The notes below the pieces were generated by a model. It saw nothing but the letters and a program-made list of their open reading frames with translations, searched no databases and was not told the DNA's origin. From Liolophura sinensis (taxonomy: Eukaryota > Mollusca > Polyplacophora > Chitonida > Chitonidae), in contig NC_088295.1 in NCBI RefSeq assembly GCF_032854445.1, forward strand, positions 9,599,385 through 9,663,384: 64,000 nt of DNA, in the 5' to 3' direction. This document shows, in pieces, positions 55,613 through 64,000 of the stretch (the first letter of the stretch is position 1; each line of letters begins with the position of its first letter). Position numbers and translations under genes: made by a program.

Positions 55613-58600
55613 TGTAAAACTTTTTATGTAAATTACTGCATTTCACCTGAAGTTTGGGATGTAAAAATGCTCTTTCAAAACACTTTAAAATGATACTTTT
55701 CAAGCCAACACTTAAGTTTTTCTAATTTTGTCTTATCAACATAAATGTGCACTCGCAGCAGCTTTATCAAATAAGAGGTGAACTGTAAACTTTTAAGCCT
55801 GACTAAAACCTTTGGGTGATCAGATTTTAGCACAGAGAGGTAAGCAATATATCTCTTTTGTATTATGTGTATTCACACCCAATGTTTAAGTTTCTTGGCA
55901 TAGTTTGCAATCCAAGGGAAACAACTCCTCATGAAAGCATATATGCTATAGACATAATCAGATATACAGCTTGGCCTAAGATTGTCTGTTTTACATAAAC
56001 GTGCCTGTCAATCAGCACTGGATCTGGTTCTCTGTAATACCAATTGTATCAATCTTTGTTCATACCAGAAATCTTCACAACAAATACAAACAAAACACTG
56101 TGATATTAAAATTTGATTAGACATTTTTCTCACGCCCAGTGCTTGGCACTCAAGTCATTTATTTCAATAAGGAAACACATAAGTTAATAAATATTTGTTG
56201 AATGTATCAGTAACACAGCTCAAATACACTGATAAAAACAAAGATACAAGTCTGAGGTGATCAACTATAAGCAGTAACACAGGTTCAAACTATAACACAT
56301 GGGCTTCTTTTACCTATCACTAAGCCACTAAAGACATTTTATATTAGACATCATCATGGCCATCAACCTACCTCCCTTACCCTATATATACAAGTACTAT
56401 ATATAACCTATACCCTCACTGCCTGGCTGGGTCCTTATTAAAATACACACACAGAAAGGTCCAGAAATACCCCAGTCTTCCCATACTTTGTACATTATGG
56501 TTTAGGTTTTGATTTATGCATATGCTTCTTCTATACCTACTACACTCTCAGTGGCCACACAACTGCTAGTGTATGAGAATGGTCCCGCATACAACATTAC
56601 TCCATGAGCAAAATAAAATCTCAAAATGACCATCTGTGCACTTTGTAAGTACAAAACAGAGAGAATGCAGGAATTCTGAAGACTGTATTCACTCATGACA
56701 AAATGACCAGTCAACAGGGCAAACACTTGCACTGCTTAATACATCAAAACACTTGAAGCTGTCACACACACAGGTGAGACTAACATTGAATTCTGAGGCT
56801 ACAAGCCTCGCACATGTGCACAACTTAACACCGTGGAGGAACAAGAATTTTAAATCACCAGAAACAGTTACAATCACCCCACAGCAGGTAATTAACTGGT
56901 CACAGTTGACAGCAAATACACTACACCTGACGTGACAGAGAAATGCTGGAGATGTAATAAACACATTGCATGAGACATTCTGAAAATTCATCTCTTCGTA
57001 AATAACGTGAAGTTTCACATTCTTGCCGAATCAGCAAATTACTAGTTTGTGTGTCATGATCATGTGATTGATTATCAATACATCATAGACACTGTCAGGT
57101 TTCAACCATAAAGACACTCCATAGCATGCCTAATTTCTACATTATAAAATTTATACCACCATGTGCAACTGGACACACACATCTGCAATTTAAAGACACA
57201 TTATTCCCCATACACTGTACAATAAAATTTGATCAAAATATTCAACGCCCTATCAGAGAAAGGGGTAAAATACAATCATGTAGACTAAAAAGTTGTTTTG
57301 CCAGGAGAAAAGACAATGAACCTTACAGAATACTTCCCACCCATTTACTGCACGAAGCTTTCTCTTTTCATTATCACCACAACATGGATAAAATGCTGAC
57401 AGGTGATCTAAAGCCATAACCATTCACTGCTCATTCTCAATGTGCTATATGGCACACGTACACATGTACCAAGCTACAATGTTTATCTTATTTCTTTACA
57501 TGAAAGGCGTTTTAAGACACGACACACAAGTTAAACTGTAACCAGCCAAAATCCTACAAGCACTAACTCCCTAATACAAGTAGGTTATGTTTTATCAACA
57601 TTTATTTCCACATATGTCTGTTATTCTGTCCATCAGCAACTTTAAGATACAAGTAATGCAGGGACTTGCATAAAATCTTCTGCATGATGCTATTACACTA
57701 AGGATATCCCAAACATTTTGATGGTGTCGCAGATCTCCACCAATGTGTAACGCATTATTCGTTGGCAAACATTACAGAAATGAAGAGTTCTCTCCCTTTG
57801 TCTATACACCCTATTTCTTCTAAAATTTGCAACACCTGGTCTGCTGACTTTAGCCAATATATATAATTCTGGCAGGAATATTGAGTTTCTTTTTTCTCAT
57901 TTGGTTAGACCATCTAATGAACAACATACTCATATCTTTACTTTTCCAAACGACTGGTAAAGAAATGTAATATTCTACTTTCAACACTACTAATATCTGT
58001 CCCAAATTTTAGAGAAATTAGGGTAGTGGCATTTAAACACTCAGATGGGTTTCGAGGTTTGCACTCTCCGAGTTTTAAATGAAATTTTACATTCATACAC
58101 TTAATTAACATTACAATGTTTACCAGCCATTTATACATTCAGCATTTTAACACTGCTACCAGGTTAGTTCATTCAAATCTTAGACCAATGTGTAAACAGC
58201 ACTTCACTCATTCAACACAATATTATTTCAGTGAAAAATGAAATGTTCAGACATGAACTGATTTGCTTCAGTCAAAATAATACTTGTGTCTCAAGATTTT
58301 CATAAAAAAATGAAATAACAATCATTTAGCTAAAAAGAAACGTTTTTGTAACACTAATGTGTTATATGAATTTGCGCTGAGTATCTCAGGGATTGGAATT
58401 GTCAATTTTTGGTATGTACATGTATACAATATTAGTGACCTATCACTGACTGCTTTGCTAATGGGCTTAATCACATCATCAATATCAAAGCAATTATCAC
58501 TTAACCTACAAGGTATGACAAGGTTAATCCGATGAAAGTAATACTATCCATCTCAATTAAAATGGATTAAAATTGTATAAAGATTAAAACCATCTCCATC

Positions 58601-59399
58601 CCATACGCAGTATGAAACGATGTGTGCAGTACAAGTACTTACCTTGAAACAGGTCAGACAAAAACTTCACCTGATCCAACATATGAGAGAATATCCTGCT
58701 TTCACCTGTTACCTCTACAGGTGAAATGCTCTAGTTTTTAGTTATTCCTCAGAACTTCAATAATCCTCTCTGAGATGTACAACCTTTTCAATTAGTATTT
58801 TTATCTTTTTATATACCTACCTTTTAGCTGTAAGACATCAACTTTCCCATATTGAGCACTTAACAGCCTTTATATGTACATGCTTTTCTGCATAAGGTCT
58901 GGATGTTTGCTAAAATGACCAAAGACTATAGCACTGAATTTGACAAATGTGAACCAGGTTTGCTGATTTCTGTTCATCACTTCAAAGCTTGCTACAGGTA
59001 ATAACAATGTTCTTAATAGCTGATCACCTAATGAGAGCCAAGAACGAATACGTCGGGTGTTAACTGGTACAATATTCTATTAAATGCCATTTCCGAAACA
59101 AGCAAAAAAATAAACAAAATGACTGTGTGCATGCCACAAATACTGATGCTTCATCTGTTGACCTCTTCTACATTATCTGAATGATGCGGATGAATACCAC
59201 CAATTCCTAATCGAATTGAGCTCTAAGCACGTTCTTAAGATCACAAAAGCAGTTGTAAACAAAGCACTATCACCAAAGTCACATATTTTACACATTTAAC
59301 ACATTTATATCACCCTCGTGCTGCACAGGTTCACACACTGACAATCTGAATAAATAGTACAGTTTTAGGCATTTGCCCAATAAATTATCACTGTCACTG
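55613..59399 (-). other. Intergenic DNA and presumed 3' UTR of the KLHL2/3-like gene
   Basis: No coding exon on either strand is convincing. The kelch gene's 3' UTR must lie at the right end of this stretch. Minus-strand AATAAA candidates are at 57601-57606 and 56158-56163 (TTTATT on the plus strand); which is used is not clear. Confidence 0.4.
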
Positions 59400-59575
59400 T
59401 CAGAGCATGGGCTTGTCAATCACAGCTACGCCAGCATAGCTTCGCCCCGTCATCATGCTCGAAGGTAACATGTTCCATACATTACTTTTGGGGTCATAGC
59501 ACTCGAATGAACCCAGGTTTGAAGAGCCATCATCTCCGCCTACCACATACAACAGGCCACCATTAGAGAGGACAC
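59400..59575 (-). CDS. KLHL2/3: KLHL2/3-like terminal exon
   Basis: The minus-strand acceptor TTTTGCAG is followed by GTGTCCTCTCTAATGGTGGC and translates [20 protein letters not shown] to [16 protein letters not shown] and TGA at 59402-59400. This is the closing kelch blade. Confidence 0.95.
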
Positions 59576-60627
59576 CTGCAAAACAAGAGAAAAGCAATAT
59601 CAGAGACAGAATGGAACACTGATTTCTTCATTTGTTTAATACTATACTCTAGCGCTTTTTACATACATGACTGCAGTCAGTAGTATGGGTGAAGGCAACT
59701 TGATTGCCCCTGAAAACCACTGACCTTTGGCATGTTACTGACAGACTTACATACTGAAGTACAGTCATGCACACACCATATTTCTGGTAGACAAGTGGTC
59801 ATCAACGGCCTGCAGAAACAACCATATAGGCGTCACTGATGGCTTATTGCCACCAAGGCCACTGATGCAGTGAGATAAGAGAATTTACAAATTCCCTGTC
59901 CAATGTCAGTGTCCTGTCTGCACCTCATGTCCTAGCAACTGAGAGATCAATGAAACAGAAAGTTAAAGACCAATGTTAAAATGTATCTGAAGACACCCTG
60001 AGAAGCTCATGTGTTGTGCATTTTACTATACTTTATAATCTGCTTCAGCTATAATTTGTTTCAGACATCTGTAATTTACCTGCATTCCGTCTACACAGGT
60101 GCATCTCTGCCACCTGTGACCAACAGTTTGTTTCTGGGTTATAAAGCTCCACACTCTTCCTCACCAAGGGTCCATCATGCCCTCCCACTGCGTACAGCAA
60201 CCCGTCAATCACCCCAACACCTGCACAGATAACCACAGCAAGACAGGATCAAGATAAGGACAGTAGAAAAACAGGTATACTCTTCTGTTTTTCTTCAAAG
60301 AAAAGCTGCCATGAAATCAAGTTTTCTGACTTTTAATGATTACACAAAGATTGGTCGATTTGTGAAATGGTAATACTCAGGCCTGTTAAATATTGAAGGA
60401 CATCCTCGAGCTAGTCACCAACTAAGACGTATCAACATTTTACATGATGCCTTGAATTCTGTGGTTACCTTCGGGCCAGGTATGAACAAGATCTTACCTG
60501 CACCACTCCTCCGGCATGTCATCTCTGCCACAGGTGTCCACATGTCAGTCACAGGGTTATAACACTCCACAGAGCTGAGGCACTGACGTGAGGCACCATC
60601 ATACCCCCCGACTGCATACAGCAGACC
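59400..60627 (-). CDS. KLHL2/3: KLHL2/KLHL3-like BTB-kelch protein, 3' part (three exons, partial gene)
   Basis: On the minus strand, 60627-60498, 60220-60080 and 59575-59400 encode the last three kelch blades. They read [14 protein letters not shown]...[27 protein letters not shown] and [20 protein letters not shown], ending [13 protein letters not shown]. The diglycine, Tyr and Trp of each kelch motif are present. The blades match the C-terminus of vertebrate KLHL2/KLHL3, where the [11 protein letters not shown] and [12 protein letters not shown] sequences are distinctive. Such proteins are substrate adaptors of CUL3 ubiquitin ligases (KLHL3 targets WNK kinases; KLHL2 also binds actin). The BTB, BACK and first three blades lie beyond 64000 or inside the array that follows. 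Introns fall in phase 1 at the same place in each blade (A-G|V). Confidence 0.93.
59640..59960 (-). mobile_element. SINE (family B), minus orientation, in KLHL2/3-like intron
   Basis: On the minus strand it shows GTCAGTAACATGCCAAAGGT and CAGTGGTTTTCAGGGGCAAT, the family B body, with the tail end near 59640. Diverged. Confidence 0.55.
60080..60220 (-). CDS. KLHL2/3: KLHL2/3-like penultimate exon
   Basis: The 141-base exon is bounded by TCTGTGCAG on its 5' side and AATGCAG|GTAAAT on its 3' side. It translates [20 protein letters not shown], then [20 protein letters not shown] and LCRRNAG, one complete blade-to-blade unit, phase 1 to phase 1. Confidence 0.96.
60498..60627 (-). CDS. KLHL2/3: KLHL2/3-like kelch-blade exon, 5' end unresolved
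   Basis: From 60627 down, the minus strand encodes [40 protein letters not shown] and SGA, ending at GGTGCAG|GTAAGA (donor at 60497). By analogy with the next two exons it should start with about seven more residues (GVxVxGG). Instead, the conserved coding sequence stops at 60627 and the array spacer TTAACACATAGATACAC follows. An AAG lies directly upstream of GTCTGCTG on the minus strand and could be an acceptor, but there is no polypyrimidine tract. Either the exon is split by the array or that cryptic AAG is used. Confidence 0.85.
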
Positions 60628-63600
60628 TTAACACATAGATACACATGTCAGTCACAGGGTTATAATACTCCACATAGCTGAGGCACTGACGTTAGGCACC
60701 ATCATACCCCCCTACTGTGTACAGCAGACCTTAACACACAGATACACGTCAGTCACAGGGTTAAAATACTCCACATAGCTGAGGCACCGACATGAGGCAC
60801 TATCATACCCCCCTACTGTGTACAGCAGACCTTAACACACAGATACACATGTCAGTCACAGGGTTATAATACTCCACATAGCTGAGGCACTGACGTTAGG
60901 CACCATCATACCCCCCTACTGTGTACAGCAGACCTTAACACACAGATACACATGTCAGTCACAGGGTTATAATACTCCACATAGCTGAGGCACTGACGTT
61001 AGGCACCATCATACCCCCCTACTGTGTACAGCAGACCTTAACACACAGATACACATGTCAGTCACAGGGTTAAAATACTCCACATAGCTGAGGCACCGAC
61101 ATGAGGCACTATCATACCCCCCTACTGTGTACAGCAGACCTTAACACACATATACACATACATGTCAGTCACAGGGTTATAATACTCCACAGAGCTGAGG
61201 CACTGACATGAGGCACCATCATACCCCCCGACTGCATACAGCAGACCTTAACACATAGATACACACGTCAGTCACAGAGTTATAATACTCCACATAGCTG
61301 AGGCACTGAAATTAGGCACCATCATACCCCCCTACTGTGTACAGCAGACCTTAACACACAGATACACATGTCAGTCACAGGGTCAAAATACTCCACAGAA
61401 CTGAGGCACCGATGTGAGGCACCATCATACCCCCCTACTGTGTACAGCAGACCTTAACACATAGATACACATGTCAGTCACAGGGTTATAATACTCTACA
61501 CAGGTGAGGCACTGACGTTAGGCACCATCATACCCCCCTACTACGTACAGCAGACCTTAACACATAGATACACATGTCAGTCACAGGGTTAAAATACTCC
61601 ACATAGCTGAGGCACCGACTTGAGGCACCATCATACCCCCCTACTACGTACAGCAGACCTTAACACATAGATACACATGTCAGTCACAGGGTTAAAATAC
61701 TCCACATAGCTGAGGCACCGACATGAGGCACTATCATACCCCCCTACTGTGTACAGCAGACTTTAACACATAGATACACATGTCAGTCACAGGGTTATAA
61801 TACTCCACAGAGCTGAGGCACCGACGTTAGGCACCATCATAACCCCCCTACTACGTACAGCAGACCTTAACACATAGATACACATGTCAGTCACAGGGTT
61901 AAAATACTCCACATAGCTGAGGCACCGACATGAGGCACTATCATACCCCCCTACTGTGTACAGCAGACTTTAACACATAGATACACATGTCAGTCACAGG
62001 GTTATAATACTCCACAGAGCTGAGGCACCGACGTTAGGCACCATCATAACCCCCCTACTACGTACAGCAGACCTTAACACATAGATACACATGTCAGTCA
62101 CAGGGTTAAAATACTCCACATAGCTGAGGCACCGACGTGAGGCACCATCATACCCCGCTACTGTGTACAGCAGACTTTAACACATAGATACACATGTCAG
62201 TCACAGGGTTATAATACTCCACAGAGCTGAGGCACTGACGTTAGGCACCATCATAACCCCCCTACTACGTACAGCAGACCTTAACACATAGATACACATA
62301 TGTCAATCACAGGGTTAAAATACTCCACATAGCTGAGGCACCGACGTGAGGCACCATCATACCCCCCTACTGCATACAGCAGACCGTAACACACAGATAC
62401 ACATGTGAGGCACCGACATGAGGCACTATCATACCCCCCTACTGTGTACAGCAGACCTTAACACACAGATACACATGTCAGTCACTGGGTTACAATACTC
62501 CACATAGCTGAGGCACTGACGTTAGGCACCATCATACCCCCCGACTGCATACAGCAGACCTTAACACATAGATACACATGTCAGTCACAGGGTCAAAATA
62601 CTCCACAGAACTGAGGCACCGATGTGAGGCACCATCATACCCCCCTACTGTGTACAGCAGACCTTAACACATAGATACACATGTCAGTCACAGGGTTATA
62701 ATACTCCACAGAGCTGAGGCACTGACGTGAGGCACCATCATACCCCCCGACTGCATACAGCAGACCTTAACACATAGATACACATGTCAGTCACAGGGTT
62801 ATAATACTCCACAGAGCTGAGGCACTGACATGAGGCACCATCATACCCCCCTACTGTGTACAGCAGACTTTAACACATAGATACACGTCAGTCACAGGGT
62901 TATAATACTCCACATAGCTGAGGCACTGACATGAGGCACCATCATACCCCCCTACTGTGTACAGCAGACCTTAACACACAGATACACATGTCAGTCACAG
63001 GGTTAAAATACTCCACATAGCTGAGGCACTGACATGAGGCACCATCATACCCCCCTACTGTGTACAGCAGACTTTAACACATAGATACACGTCAGTCACA
63101 GGGTTAAAATACTCCACATAGCTGAGGCACTGACATGAGGCACCATCATACCCCCCTACTGTGTACAGCAGACTTTAACACATAGATACACGTCAGTCAC
63201 AGGGTTAAAATACTCCACATAGCTGAGGCACTGACGTGAGGCACCATCATACCCCCCTATTGTGTACAGCAGACCTTAACACATAGATACACGTCATTCA
63301 CAGGGTTAAAATACTCCACATAGCTGAGGCACTGACGTGAGGCACCATCATACCCCCCTACTGTGTACAGCAGACCTTAACACATAGATACACATCATTC
63401 ACAGGGTTATAATACTCCACAGAGCTGAGGCACTGACGTGAGGCACCATCATACCCCCCTACTGTGTACAGCAGACCTTAACACACAGATACACACGTCA
63501 GTCACAGGGTTAAAATACTCCACATAGCTGAGGCACTGACGTGAGGCACCATCATACCCCCCTACTGTGTACAGCAGACCTTAACACATAGATACACGTC

Positions 63601-64000
63601 ATTCACAGGGTTAAAATACTCCACATAGCTGAGGCACTGACGTGAGGCACCATCATACCCCCCTACTGTGTACAGCAGACTTTAACACATAGATACACGT
63701 CAGTCACAGGGTTAAAATACTCCACAGAGCTGAGGCACCGACGTTAGGCACCATCATACCCCCCTACTGTGTACAGCAGACTTTAACACATAGATACACG
63801 TCATTCACAGGGTTATAATACTCCACATAGCTGAGGCACTGACGTGAGGCACCATCATACCCCCCTACTGTGTACAGCAGACTTTAACACATAGATACAC
63901 ATGTCAGTCACAGGGTTAAAATACTCCACATAGCTGAGGCACTGACGTGAGGCACCATCATACCCCCCTACTGTGTACAGCAGACTTTAACACATAGATA
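60530..64000. repeat. Kelch-exon-derived tandem array, about 103-bp unit, 34 copies to window edge
   Basis: The plus-strand unit reads ACACATGTCAGTCACAGGGT, TATAATACTCCACAGAGCTG, AGGCACTGACGTGAGGCACC, ATCATACCCCCCTACTGTGT, ACAGCAGACCTTAACACATA, GAT. All but about 15 bases (TTAACACATAGATACAC) are homologous to the kelch exon at 60498-60627. On the minus strand each unit encodes a blade fragment ([26 protein letters not shown]). I count 34 units from 60540 to the right edge, one of them truncated near 62405. Variants include ATAG/AGAG, CATGTCAG/CGTCAG, TTATAA/TTAAAA and a 1-base C insertion in some copies. The unit is not a multiple of three, so frames do not continue between units. Confidence 0.95.

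Noticed and set aside
60530-64000. CRISPR array
   Set aside because: The units are contiguous homologous copies of a kelch exon without unique spacers, in a eukaryotic gene; the same reasoning applies to the other arrays here.

Overview
The window is eukaryotic and metazoan, most probably from a lophotrochozoan such as a mollusc or brachiopod. Genes are sparse and split by GT-AG introns. The proteins are animal families (a UBE2D ubiquitin-conjugating enzyme, an FSTL5/FSTL4-type follistatin-related protein and a KLHL2/KLHL3-type kelch protein). The intergenic DNA is AT-rich, full of ACATGTA motifs, tRNA-derived SINEs, a MITE and minisatellites. The clade is inferred from repeat style and protein resemblance, not from a search.

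Layout. 1-1142 (+): the last two exons of a UBE2D-type E2 (residues 67-147 by family numbering), with its 3' UTR after it. 1143-6860: intergenic DNA with an unrecognised ORF at 2432, a minisatellite at 3675-4080 and an old interspersed repeat at 4755-5045. 6860-7480: a promoter-like stretch (TATA-like box, possible non-coding exon with a GTGAGT donor, short candidate coding exon at 7397). 13937-51131 (+): a follistatin-related protein gene reconstructed as 15 coding exons. Their lengths sum to 3570 nt, a 1189-residue protein, and every junction keeps frame. Its 16-kb intron 2 holds most of the minisatellites. A long 3' UTR runs to an AATAAA at 54414. 54420-59399: tail-to-tail intergenic space with SINEs and the presumed 3' UTR of the next gene. 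59400-60627 (-): the last three recognisable exons of a KLHL2/3-like BTB-kelch protein. 60530-64000: a tandem array of about 34 units of roughly 103 bp, each a copy of part of a kelch-blade coding exon, running off the right edge.

The three genes have no evident shared pathway. The E2 and the kelch protein both belong to ubiquitin systems (a RING-type E2 and a presumed CUL3 substrate adaptor), but their proximity need not mean anything. The follistatin-related protein should be secreted: signal peptide, long K/D-rich linkers, follistatin/Kazal module, EF-hand pair, two Ig domains and a propeller-like C-terminal region.

The most unusual structure is the exon-derived array in the kelch gene: a piece of coding sequence amplified into a minisatellite, whose copies still encode a recognisable kelch blade and which seems to interrupt the 5' half of the exon it came from. 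Second is the expansion of lysine/aspartate-rich sequence in the follistatin-related protein, part of it an 18-bp minisatellite that is itself coding.
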